A stretch of 64,000 bases of DNA from Myoxocephalus aenaeus. Taxonomy: Eukaryota > Chordata > Actinopteri > Perciformes > Cottidae. The position numbers and the translations under genes were made by a program. The notes under the pieces were generated by a model. That model was not told the origin of the DNA. It ran no database searches and saw only the letters and a list, made by a program, of their open reading frames with translations. The DNA lies in NCBI GenBank assembly GCA_038501785.1, contig JBAMJR010000031.1, positions 14,499,501-14,563,500 on the forward strand, written 5' to 3'. Positions 1 through 9,727 of the stretch are shown here, in pieces. Within the stretch, counting starts at the first letter, position 1, and each line of letters starts with the position of its first letter.

Positions 1-275
1 AGAGAAACCCGAATTATATTATTTCAAATAAAAACTATCTAGATCTAAAATAACTAAATATAATAGGAAAATATATAAATGGATCGTATATTTACTGACA
101 CAGCACTCATCTTAAAACAGACCTCCATTTGAAACGAGAAGTAAGACTTTAACTAATTTCTTAACTTGAATTTCTGTCAGAAAGAATTCATCACATTTTG
201 GTGGATAAGGTGGATAAGCGTGCACATGCAACCCAAGTCGGGTGCCGGTGCGGCACACAGAGCAGCATCTCTCAC

Positions 276-578
276 CAGGGTGCACGGCATAGGAGGTCAC
301 TCCTTTCCCTTCGGTGATGCGGGCCACTTCCTGACTGAAGTAGATGTTGGCCAGCTTGCTGCGGCAGTAGGTGAAGAAGGGCAGCAGGTTGTAGTTGAGG
401 TCCTGGAAGTCCAGTTTCTGGTATTTGTAGCTGGAGCACGTGAGCGTGACCACGCGGCTGGGGGCGCAGTCCTTCAGGCGAGGCAGAAGCAGATTGGTGA
501 GGAGGAAGTGGCCCAGGTGGTTGACGCCAAAACACATGCTGAAGTCGTCGTTCGTCCATTCGAGGACACCGGGCATGC
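276..578 (-). CDS. short-chain dehydrogenase/reductase exon (DHRS13/retinol dehydrogenase-like)
   Basis: A single 303-bp internal exon lies between a good acceptor (ctcctcag just above 578) and a good donor (GTGAGA just below 276). It starts in codon phase 1 and ends in the codon after HPG. The translation begins GMPGVLEW and contains the SDR landmarks in order: GVNHLGHFLLTNLLLPRL (Asn of the tetrad), the Ser-bearing strand VVTLTCSS, the catalytic YCRSK (Tyr-x3-Lys) and YAVHPG. SDRs of this group are NAD(P)-dependent, usually membrane-associated oxidoreductases acting on retinoids or steroids. The pattern is closest to DHRS13/RDH11-14 proteins (from memory). The Rossmann TGxxxGxG exon and the C-terminus are not visible: the next exon should lie left of the window and the earlier ones above 578, where I could not find them. 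The exon could therefore belong to a complete gene or be an isolated copy. Confidence 0.8.
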
Positions 579-1667
579 CTGAGGAGAAAGAGGTCGGAGC
601 AAGGAGGAGGAGAAAACAGAAACGTATGGCTTTTAGCTGACGTTGCTGCACAATCTGAACAGCTTGGACACAGAAAAACTCAACAAATCTTGGTCAATTC
701 CATCATCTAAAAAACAAATAGACAGAAATAGTAAATTTGCCATGTGTTGTGCAAGTGCAACATTTTAAATGTTCCTCTTTCTTCAAGTTACTATGACAAT
801 TTAAACATGTTTTAATTAAAGTAATTTGACAGTAAACAGTAAAATTCAAGCACTGGAAGCAATGAAATATTCAGGTCAAGGGGGAAATGTATAAAAACAA
901 TTTGAACTTGAAAAAGTGCAATTTCAAACAATAAAATGTCCATGACTGACTTTATTGTTACTGTATTGAACTGGAATCCTCTCCCTGGGCGGTCGTCTTC
1001 TCCGTGAACTGGAGTCTCTTCCTGAGCTGGAGTCCTCTTCCCTGCAGTGGAAGGACAGAGAGACATTGGTTACTGATTCCCATTAGAAATACCACAATAT
1101 GTTTCTACTACTGACAATGTCAGCCTATGTGGTGTTTTGTCTGGTACTGGGATCTTACCAAGCATGATGAGCCTTGAGGCTCAGCAGGGACACCTGGGCC
1201 TCAACATCAGCCTGGTGGAGGTTTCCTGCAACACAAAATAAACAGACAATAGTACCGTATTTATTAGGAGAGACATGAAAGTAACCCTTACTTTGATGTT
1301 CCCGGTCAAATAAAGGATTATTTAGGGGGAAAGTGAGAAGATAAGCATTGTTTAGTCTGGAAGGTGTGGTTCACTTGGGGGGATGGACACATGAAGCAGG
1401 ACAGAGATGGTTCCCATAACAAGTGTATAGCATGCCGCATATGAATATATGTGAATGCATACAAATGTCACAAATGAAATGACAAAAATGACACAAATGA
1501 CTATATGAACATCTGTTTATTGAACCTTAACAAAATTGCAAAGTGCAAATGTTAAACAAATCTTTGTTTGTGGCATTTAGTTCAGTGCTTCTTTAATGTG
1601 TTTTGTCCATATATTGACGCAATAATGATAACAAATAAAAAATTATAAATAATAAATACTTTATATA
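579..1667. other. no certain gene; intron or spacer
   Basis: AT-rich sequence with no recognised coding exon of the dehydrogenase. It contains the doubtful exon pair listed separately (924-1041 and 1159-1225). No repeat family was recognised apart from simple A/T-rich stretches around 1600-1660. Confidence 0.5.
924..1225 (-). other. possible terminal exon pair of an unidentified gene
   Basis: On the minus strand, 1225-1159 (67 bp) has an acceptor (tgttgcag) and donor (GTAAGA), and 1041 has a second acceptor (ccactgcag). Joined, they stay open as a segment starting NLHQADVEAQVSLLSLKAHH, then a charged, serine- and arginine-rich tail (EEDSSSGRDSSSRRRR), to a stop at 924-926. The HxxD spacing of the first part faintly recalls the last motif of DEDDh exonucleases, which is speculation. 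Against coding: an AATAAA lies at 951-956, before the stop, and the tail is made of short degenerate repeats. It may be non-coding. Confidence 0.2.
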
Positions 1668-2853
1668 CAGTGTTTCCCCTAGGTTTACAGCTTCGGGGGG
1701 GCGACATCGACGACACCGACACAAACACTTAAAGTAGTGGTTCTCAAACTTTTTCTGTAAATAACTTCATTTTGTGACTCATCTGTGCTTTTATAAATAA
1801 CAGAATAAAGAAAATTGCAATCACTTTCAAGTAAATCAGATTGCTCCATCAGACATTTTTTTATTTTTAAATTGCAATCACTTAGAACAATGAAAATAAA
1901 GTTATATCTGTGCAAAAAATTATATTATTATTATATTATATTTATTTACTACTAAATAGCTCATTGTGGAAAACAATAAGCTATTTTTTTTTGCCAAACA
2001 AAACAGAATGAGTGCAGATATGTGAGCATCAGGTTGCATCAGTATTAGTGGAGCAGTGAGCCTCTACACATCTTTATATTATTATGTTGTAGATTTGATA
2101 CAATTCATGTTCAACGTTGAGCTGAGATCTGTTTTCTGTTTTGAGAGACGCAGCAGCAGAAAGGACGTCACGGAGACTTCTGGCAAAGAGACAAAAGTCG
2201 AGTCGCGCATGTGCAAGCGTAACCTGTTAACGGCGTAACGTAAACATTTACCCGAAAGTACAGGCTTTTCTCCATGTATTTATTAATGACTTAGTTTTAT
2301 GTCCGTGTACTTTGTAGTTTTGTAATATGTGAAGCCGGCAGCTCATTGTTGGTACAAGACACGAGCACTTTGGCTTGTTTAACCTGGAGCAAGAGAGCTG
2401 CTCTGTGTTCAGAGAGCTGCTCTGTGTTCAGAGAGCTGCTCTGGGTTCAGAGAGCTGCTGTTGCCATCTTCACCCTGGGAGCGTTTAAAACGCAGATATA
2501 GGTCTGCTTTTCACGCGACATATTTTTCGACGCTCTCTGTCCGCTGCTGTGTGCTCAGCGCTCACCTGTGTGTGCGCGCGCACCTGTCTGTACGCATCGG
2601 GCGGAACTCCGCTGTGCGCGACGCAGAGCAGAGGAGAAGTGTTAACGCGACCATTTAGAGACCGAAATGACAAGCTGTCGTGTAGATAAGATCAATAAAA
2701 TATGGCCGTTTAGTTTGTTTAATAACAGAACAAGGTGTAGACCTGTTCTATAGGAAAGAGAAACTTAAATGACGACTTGTGATCTGGCGCTATCGAGAAA
2801 ATTACAGGGGGGTGGGGGGGGGGGGGGGTTCTTCAGGGGGGCGCCCTGCCGAG
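1668..2853. mobile_element. hAT-like non-autonomous element, right end lost
   Basis: It starts with CAGTGTTTCCCCTAGG, a typical hAT terminus of fish repeats. It continues with a G-run and a CGACGACACCGACAC segment, and nears its other end with a G-rich run at 2807-2846. The expected inverted terminus (CCTAGGGGAAACACTG) is missing; the sequence switches instead into the end of another hAT family at 2854. No transposase coding is visible. The outer limits rest on family resemblance. Confidence 0.5.
2392..2460. repeat. 19-bp tandem repeat, 3.6 units
   Basis: Units of AGAGAGCTGCTCTGTGTTC at 2392-2410, 2411-2429 and 2430-2448 (one T-to-G change in the third), plus a 12-bp partial unit. It lies inside the hAT-like element. 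Confidence 0.95.
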
Positions 2854-2950
2854 GCAAAATCCCGGACGTTTTTGAAATCCCTGCCGGACGCATTTTTTAG
2901 GTCTCGAAAGGAGGACATGTCCGGGAAAAAGAGGACGTCTGGTCACCCTA
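2854..2950. mobile_element. hAT MITE right end, fused to another element
   Basis: Nearly identical to the right portion of the complete MITE at 13315-13695, starting at GCAAAATCCCGGACG and ending in GGTCACCCTA, the inverse of its TAGGGTGACC terminus. The left portion is absent, so only the right end survives, joined to the older element at about 2854. Confidence 0.75.
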
Positions 2951-3166
2951 GTTATACCAGCTGTGTCAGAGTCTGCCCTGCATGTAGCTCAGAAAACACA
3001 CGCCATGTTGTGCTGTGTAAAAGTCTGACCTGTTGTGTAGTTGTGGTTCACCTTCAGTGGTGCTCGGTAACGTTACCCACGTCACGTGGTGCCGCACGGT
3101 AGCTAGCAAGAGAGAAAAGAGTCAAAACTTCTCCAAACGGAGCTAGCCTTAGCTAACGAGTGCACC

Positions 3167-3227
<61 letters not shown>

Positions 3228-3531
3228 AACGATGGCGTCACACATAAACGATTCCATTTCATTTACAAGTTACACTAAACGCATGCCATTTATCAACTAT
3301 ATGAAGCCAAATGATTTACATCACAACTTAAAGTGCAAATACTATATTTTGGTAATATTAGTAACACTAACGTTAGCTTACTAATGCAGGAAAGTGTGTC
3401 CCTACTTCCCTCTTAAAGTCACGTAGCGTTACACGGTGACTTTACTTGAGAAGACTGTACTGTCTGTAATTGATGTACATTTGCTAAATGCCTGGCAAAA
3501 AGGAAATATGAAGGAATAATAATCAGCTTCG
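2951..3531. other. spacer with a (CA)n microsatellite
   Basis: No gene recognised. A pure (CA)n tract of about 55 bp sits at 3168-3222. The open frames here are not supported by any family motif. Confidence 0.6.
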
Positions 3532-3685
3532 TATAAACCCACTCAGACCAGAGCCAGAGTCCAGAGCTCACTGTCAGATCCACAGCTGGTCTCAGGAGCG
3601 CTGATAGATGTGGCCAAACACCTGGGCAACCTGTCCTTCAGAGTCTGGGAGAAGATGAAGGACCAGGTCCACTTCAGTCCTGTCA
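3532..3685 (+). pseudogene. orphan TRIM PRY-region fragment, inverted
   Basis: 154 bp matching, by eye without mismatch over the main part, the segment of both TRIM genes between the end of the coiled coil and the start of PRY (from KPTQTRARVQ to QVHFSPV). It lies on the plus strand, opposite to both genes. It carries the undamaged TATAAACCC spelling found in the intact gene at 14211-15638, not the deleted version at 5936-7427. Homology stops abruptly on both sides, with no RING, B-box or SPRY nearby, so it is a dead fragment moved by duplication. Confidence 0.85.
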
Positions 3686-3989
3686 ATGTTGTAGCTCTTG
3701 CTCCAAAATTGTGTCGCGAGAAGCAAGTGTCCATCGGCGCACAACGTTATAGTTTACTGTCATCGTTGTATGAATTTTGACCATGATGCATTGCAGATCT
3801 ACAGCAACATGCTGTATAGGAGATCTACAGTAAGAATATGGCCAGTATACAGTTATATTACTGTGAAAACTAAAATAAACTTGTTACAGTGCGGTTAACG
3901 TGGCGGAGATGATCCAGGACGAATCAAAAACTACAGAAGACGGTTTTATTTCATTTTTTTACGACAACGCAAGATATAGGAACATATTA
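3686..3989. other. spacer, nothing recognised
   Basis: AT-rich sequence between the TRIM fragment and the LINE. No coding or repeat motif was recognised with confidence. Confidence 0.4.
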
Positions 3990-4716
3990 CATTTATAATT
4001 ACATTTACAATAGAATATAAAATTTAAATAAAGTACAGAGACAAACAGATATCGTACTTTAAACAAGTGTAATGTGAAAGTGTATTGTTAAAGTGACATT
4101 TAAATATGAAGTATGAAGGGATGTGCAGGGGAGTGACCGGTAGGGAATTGTCCTGATGGGGACGACAGAGTCGGTCAGTGGGGGAGCCGGGCTCTGTTGA
4201 TGAGCCTGACTGCCAACAGGAAGAAGCTGTTGTTGTTTCGTGAGCTCTTGGTCCTGATGGACCGCAGCCTCCTACCAGATGGAAGGGACTCCAACAGGTT
4301 GTGTCCAGGGTGAAAAGGTCGGCTACAATCTTTCTTGCCCGCTTCAGGGTCCTGGAGGCGAACAAGTCATGGAGGGAAGGCAGATTGCAGCCAATCACCC
4401 TCTCAGCAGAGCGGATGATGCGCTTACCAGAGCGTACCAGATGCTGATGGAGGAGCAGAGGATGGACTCAATGATGGCTGTGTAGAAGTGCACCATCATG
4501 GTCTTTGGCAGGTTGAGTTTCTTTAGCTGCCTGAGGAAGAACATCCTCTGCTGAGCCTTCTTAGTGATGGAGATGATGTTCAGCTGCCATTTGAGGTCCT
4601 GGGTTATGGTGGAGCCCAGGAAGCGGAAGGACTCCACAGGGTCGACGGGGGAGTCACACATTCCTGAAATCCACAACCATCTCTACTGTCTTAAGAGCGT
4701 TGAGCTCTAAGTTGTT
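3990..4716 (-). mobile_element. L2/CR1-type LINE, 3' part (5' truncated)
   Basis: Read on the minus strand it gives the C-terminal part of a non-LTR reverse transcriptase: ESFRFLGSTITQDLKW, KKAQQRMFFLRQLKKLNLP, FYTAIIESILCSSISIWY, followed after frame shifts by IGCNLPSLHDLF and RARKIVADLF. These are landmarks of fish L2/CR1-group LINEs (Rex1/Maui-like). It carries a small deletion at about 4663 compared with the second copy in the window, and several frameshifts. It is a dead 5'-truncated copy; the 3' limit near 3990 is approximate. Confidence 0.8.
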
Positions 4717-4719
4717 GAG

Positions 4720-4800
4720 ATACGTGGTCCTCAGAGGACAGCACTGCTACAAGCATGATGATTTCATAGAATATGATGCATTGCTGCAGATTAAACGGCC
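4720..4800. mobile_element. fragment of a common fish hAT-derived repeat
   Basis: The stretch from ATACGTGGTCCTCA to GCAGATTAAAC matches 11872-11943 closely and is the central part of the same interspersed repeat seen at 8773-9095, 11483-12045 and 22060-22235. Confidence 0.6.
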
Positions 4801-4837
4801 CAACAGGATATAACCTGTTGGGCAGTTTAATCTGCAG
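4784..4837. repeat. near-perfect 54-bp hairpin
   Basis: Two 24-base arms (4784-4807 and 4814-4837), beginning CTGCAGATTAAAC and ending GTTTAATCTGCAG, pair with one mismatch around a 6-base ATATAA loop. The left arm belongs to the adjacent interspersed repeat, so the right arm looks like an inverted copy of it. Confidence 0.9.
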
Positions 4838-5935
4838 CACACCAGTGTTGGTGCACAGTGTCCCTCACCTCTTGTCTGTACTTCTACCTTTCACTAAACG
4901 GGTGAGTGTTTAGTGAAAGGAAAATGAAAGAACGAGAGAAGCTCAGAAGGAAGAAACATTGAAATGAGAATAAAGTATTTTATTTAGTAACAATCTGGAT
5001 ACACAACATCTGAATTCAAATTAAGATGCTACAGTTACCCAAAAAAACAGGCAAGTGATGAATAATTCAATTTGTGTGTCTGATTTCTAAGATAATTATA
5101 TAAATAATTGCTAAATGAAACATCTTAACAAGAGGCACATTCACTTGTGATTGTCTCCTAGATACCCAGAGGGATAGCTAGACATCTTCTGAAGGATCAG
5201 AAATAGAGACATTTTATACCGGACCCTGAACAAAGGTAAGGTTTTGGTGAAACTGTGCAGGAAACAATAATATGTATGTAAAAAAAAGTGTCAGAAAGTA
5301 GAACTAAGATTATCAAAATTCTCACCAGCTTGAAACTAAAATGTGAACTTTGTCTCCACTTTGTGGAACTAAACAGAACACAATGATACCTGAACGTCAA
5401 CAGCATCAATTGTATATTTGGAAATATTGACTTGAATATATTTGTTCAAAATTATTTTTAAATGAATATAACATTATTCTGTATCATATCATCACAGCTG
5501 AAGGAACTGAACCATTTATTTATTAAGTAACCAGTTTACTATAAAACACAATAAAGTAATTGTTTAATGACAAAGCCTTTTAAATGAAAACTTAAGGTTG
5601 CTGTCAAAAACATGTCAAAATCAAATGATCACAGTAAATCTACTCGTCTGTTCTTGTAGGATATTTACACCACAAACACCATTTAGAACAAAATGCCTCA
5701 CAAACCTAGTTCTGCCTATTTATGCTTTAGTTTCTCATCCTGTGCTTTGGAAACATATTTATATTATACAACAACCAATGAATGTGTCTCTTCACGTTAT
5801 TTGCTGAAAGAGATCAAATCTTATTTTTTCTTTCACCTTGATCCCAACATTGTTTTATCATCATGTACTTATGATTCTCACCTCAATTGTCTGTAATCAA
5901 CAACAACAGAAAAAACTACCTCCATTATAAGAATC
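4838..5935. other. 3' flank of the TRIM pseudogene, no gene
   Basis: AT-rich, no recognised coding sequence and no clear repeat apart from the small hairpin at 4887-4920. Confidence 0.5.
4887..4920. repeat. perfect 13-bp-arm hairpin
   Basis: CCTTTCACTAAAC and GTTTAGTGAAAGG are exact inverse complements separated by 8 bases, only 50 bp to the right of the larger hairpin. Confidence 0.9.
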
Positions 5936-7427
5936 CTAATAAATCCCTTCGACCTCGTCACCCTCCCAGAACATCACAGATGTAGAAATATCAGATTGAC
6001 AGATTTTGATATCAGCAGTTTTAACATCATCAGCCTTTCCAATACCGAACCATGGGAAGAGTTTCTCAGTGAAAGTGTCTCTGTGAGTGTAGATGTGAGT
6101 CATGTCTTCAGAGTCGTAGAAGGACACCTCCCCTCTGTCATAGTCCAGCTGGACTCTGATCCTCTGGAGACTCTTCTCCACTCTGACAGTCTCACCAGCT
6201 CCATTAGTGTATTTTCCTCTGCGATAACATAAACACCAGACTCCATATTTTGGTGAAAGACGTATCTCTCCCTTCCTGTCAACTGACTCTTTAACCAAAC
6301 CTACATCCCAGACAGGATGGTCTCCCACCTCCACCTCCCAGCTGTGTTTCCCTGAGCTGAAGCCCTCAGATCCCAGAACAGTGACATACTTAGTGAATCT
6401 CTCTGGATTGTCAGGAAGCTTCTGCTTTGTGTCTCCACGTCTCACACTGGTCAGATCATCAGACAGATAGAGATTGTAGGCTGCAGTGTTTGGGTCCAGA
6501 ATGACAGGACTGAAGTGGACCTGGTCCTTCATCTTCTCCCAGACTCTGAAGGACAGGTTGCCCAGGTGTTTGGCCACATCTATCAGCGCTCCTGAGACCA
6601 GCTGTGGATCTGACAGTGAGCTCTGGACTCTGGCTCTGGTCTGAGTGGGTATAACTGCTGAGGAATGACACCTTGTGTTTCTGCAGGTCTTCTTCAACAG
6701 CAGAGATGCTGTCTGACAGAGAGGAGATCTGCTCCTGAATCCTCTTCATCTCTCTGCTGATAGTCTTCCCCTTCTGCTCCTCTTCCTCCCTCAGAGCTGC
6801 CAGTCTGGACTCCTCTTCCTCTTTCAGGAACTGGTGCAGCTTGTTGAACTCTGCTCTGATCTGCCTCTCTGTGGACAACAGCTGCTTCTTGGAGTGTTGC
6901 ATCACTTCATTGTATGTTTCCTCCACTTGTTTGTGTTTGTCCCTCTTGTCCTGCAGAGACTCTAAGTCAGATCTCAGCTGGTCCTTCAGGTCACTGACTG
7001 CTTGTTCTATAGGAACCACCTTGTGACTCTGGTGGAGAGGAAACTCACAGACAGGACACACAGCTTTCTGCTCGTCCTCACAGAACCAATAAGGGACTTC
7101 TGGATGTTTTTCACACACAACCTCCTCTTTCTCCTTTTCTTGTTCCTCCTCTTTCTCCTTTTCTTGTTCCGTCTCAGGTGAAGCATTATTCTGTCTCTCA
7201 GCAAAGGAGTCAGCCAGTCCCTTCAGTGTTAAGTTCACTGCCGGTTCGTCTGTTGAGGACTTTGTTTTACAAATGGGACAGTTTTTGTTTTCAGCTTGTT
7301 TCCAGAATTGTTGCAGGCAGCTTGAACAGAAGCTGTGGTTGCAGCTCAGAGACACAGGATCTCTGAAAGTCTCTGAACAAACGTGGCAGTTCAGGTAACT
7401 TTTGAGAAGAACTATTTTCTCAGCCAT
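5936..7427 (-). pseudogene. TRIM E3 ligase (RING, B-box, coiled coil, PRY-SPRY), frameshifted copy
   Basis: Intronless TRIM gene starting MAEKIVLLKSY. RING with C14, C17, C29, H31, C34, C37, C50, C53; a B-box (CEKH, WFCEDEQKAVCPVC, HQSH); a long Glu/Lys-rich coiled coil; then PRY (LDPNTA, LSDDLTSV) and SPRY (GSEGFSSGKHSWEVEV, LDYDRGEVSFYD) ending EVEGIY. A 2-base deletion at 6650/6651 (two T's fewer on the plus strand than the intact copy) breaks the frame between coiled coil and PRY. The first frame runs on into 60-odd unrelated residues and stops at 6459; the SPRY part continues in another frame to 5936. TRIMs of this type are ubiquitin ligases, many with innate antiviral roles. As read, it would give a RING/B-box/coiled-coil protein without SPRY. 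The RING-B-box linker has a 24-bp tandem repeat (about 7121-7168) coding repeated EKEKEEEQ. A sequencing error cannot be excluded. Confidence 0.85.
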
Positions 7428-8772
7428 TTGTCTTGGTATTTAAATTATCTTTCAACAGCAAGACTCACCAGGTTACTGTCCCGTCTCTTCACTGTTTCAA
7501 ATACTCCAACCGTGTGTTTTCCAGCAGAGATCTCACTCCCTGTAATGGCGTCTCAGCTCTGTTCAACAAAGCCAAAATCTATTTTTATTTTCACTAACCT
7601 GTGTGACAGGTGTAATTATCAGGAGGAAATGCTGTGATGTCACGTAATCACCAGCAGGTGGTGTCATAATGTCTTTCTGAGGTAAACATTCTCTTCTTGA
7701 CTCCGAAAAATACAAATTCCATATTAAAGCAGTCGTTGTTTTAAAGTTGAATCCAAAACTAACGTCTCGTTTTTAGTTTCACTAAATAAAATTATAACTG
7801 ATCATAAAATGCCACAAACAAGGAGACGGTTGTTGTGTTGAGGACAGAACATTTCAACAGGCTCACTGACACTAAACCAGTTGAACAACATTTTTATTTT
7901 CCGCCCAACAGGAACACGTAACAGGAAACATGTTCTGCTGACACGTCATCCAGTTTGATTACACGTTTGACATTCAGTGAAAATACAGGTACATAGTTTT
8001 TAACTAATTTTAACTCTAATATTGAACATCTGTCTGTTTTTAGTCTTCTTTATTGTTCTCAGTTATTTTGTCCTTCACTCATTCATTCACTCACTCTCTC
8101 ATCATTTGTTGTGGGTCACAGGAGGACTTGGGTCTATCCCATCATGCATTGCTTGGTATGAGTATCATATAAAAAAAAACTGCAAAACAAAATAACAACT
8201 ATTCACTTTTGTTGTTGAAACAATCTATAAATGTTTCATCAATCTGTTTACGGTAAATATCTGAACTTCCTGTTTCATCTTTCAGTTATTCTTCCAAAAG
8301 TCCAGAGAAAAGGTGAAAATAATACGAGACGCTCATAAAGAACACAAAGAGCCTTGAAAACATCATATTCAGGGAGGCAGAGTAGTTTAACAGATTCATG
8401 TTCAGTAAACATTCTCATCATAGACCACAGGATTATTTCATATCTGTGACAGAGAAACAAGAGCTGTCAACGTGACAGTCGACGGCTTCTTGTTGTAACT
8501 TGGCAACATGTCAGCACTCTGGTATCCACCAGGAAGTGTTCTACAAACTCTCACTAACACGTTTCTGTTGGGTCACTTGTTCAAGCAATGCACTGAAATG
8601 TCAAAGCTGCAGCAACAGGGATCTGTTTCATGGGTCTGTTCAGAGAGAGAGAGTCACTCCTGAAGGACGACCTTTGACCCACATGTTGCACAACAGTCAG
8701 CGGGAGGCTTGTGAGTCACACAACAACGAGAAATGTAGATCTGCTGTCGATTGAGACCAAAGACTGTTAATC
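7428..8772. other. 5' flank of the TRIM pseudogene; no gene
   Basis: Upstream sequence resembles that of the intact TRIM gene only in short blocks. At 8081-8160 the CATTCATTCACTCACTC stretch followed by GGGTCACAGGAGGACTTGGG resembles a common degraded fish repeat. Nothing else was recognised. Confidence 0.45.
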
Positions 8773-9095
8773 ATTTACTCAAATAGTTTATTTAAGTACA
8801 ATGTTGAGATACTTGTACTCTACTTAAGTATTTTAATTTTATATTTCATATTTCAACTACATAGAGGCAAACATAGAACCTTTTACTTGAGTTACTAGTT
8901 AGTTTGTGGATTGAGATCAATAATACAAGATACACAAATAAATTATGATGTATTATTACAGGGAACGATAAAACATTATGTATCCCCGAAAGAAATTCAC
9001 AAGTAACCCAGTATACAAAGAATGTAAAACTATCTCCACCTTCAGCTGCAACATTAAAGTGATGAAAACATGAATAATCAATAATTATAACGCCC
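8773..9095. mobile_element. interspersed hAT-derived repeat, decayed copy
   Basis: Contains the ACTTGTACTCTACTTAAGTA block, then ACTAGTTAGTTTG, then CTCCACCTTCAGCTGCAACATT, in the order usual for a very common fish non-autonomous repeat, also present at 11483-12045 and 61703-61860. Confidence 0.6.
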
Positions 9096-9727
9096 TGATG
9101 GGCCATGGCGTCTGTGCTGAGGGTCGTCCCTCCTCAGGGAGACGACCAGAGAGCAGTGGGTCCAAACTAACAAAAAGCAAGACAATTCCACACAGATTCC
9201 AAATCTATTCACTAAATCCCTCTGCTCCAAAGCATCACCGAGATATGAACCAAAGAACACAGCAACATGAATCGCTGAGTCAGCAAATGCTGCCTACCTT
9301 TGTTTATTCGAAGAAAAAAATGCATTTTCCCCAGTAAATCCACACTGATATAAGTGTATTGAACACCAGAAGTAATATATAAGTGAAATATAAGGTTTGG
9401 TACATGAAAAAATTCAAATGTCACAGATGCGCGCAAATATGCCCAAATGTGCCCAAATGCAAATTTTGTAGACCTCACCTGAATTCTCTCTGTACTTTAC
9501 TTTTCTGACTTTGTTCTGCTTCACTTTTTCAAAGTCAAACTTTGCAGAGAGACTTTTCACATATTGTGCTATGATTTGGGAGAGCTTTAGACCTTAGTGA
9601 AGCATCATTTTAAAAAGATAATCATCCTGAAAGTCCTTTTTTTTTATAGGCGGACCTGCAACTTCTATTTTTGCTGTGTTTGAATCTTTATTTACTCTTA
9701 ACCAGTAACATATATACTAATATTTAC
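9096..9727. other. spacer, nothing recognised
   Basis: No coding motif or repeat recognised. The right end (9720-9727, ATATTTAC) is the left target duplication of the next element. Confidence 0.5.

Noticed and set aside
166..582. 138-codon plus-strand frame opposite the dehydrogenase exon
   Set aside because: Shadow of the minus-strand SDR coding sequence, which has catalytic motifs and splice sites.
6841..7026. 61-codon antisense frame, identical at 15076-15261
   Set aside because: Shadow of the TRIM coiled coil; identity reflects the duplicated gene, not a conserved antisense peptide.
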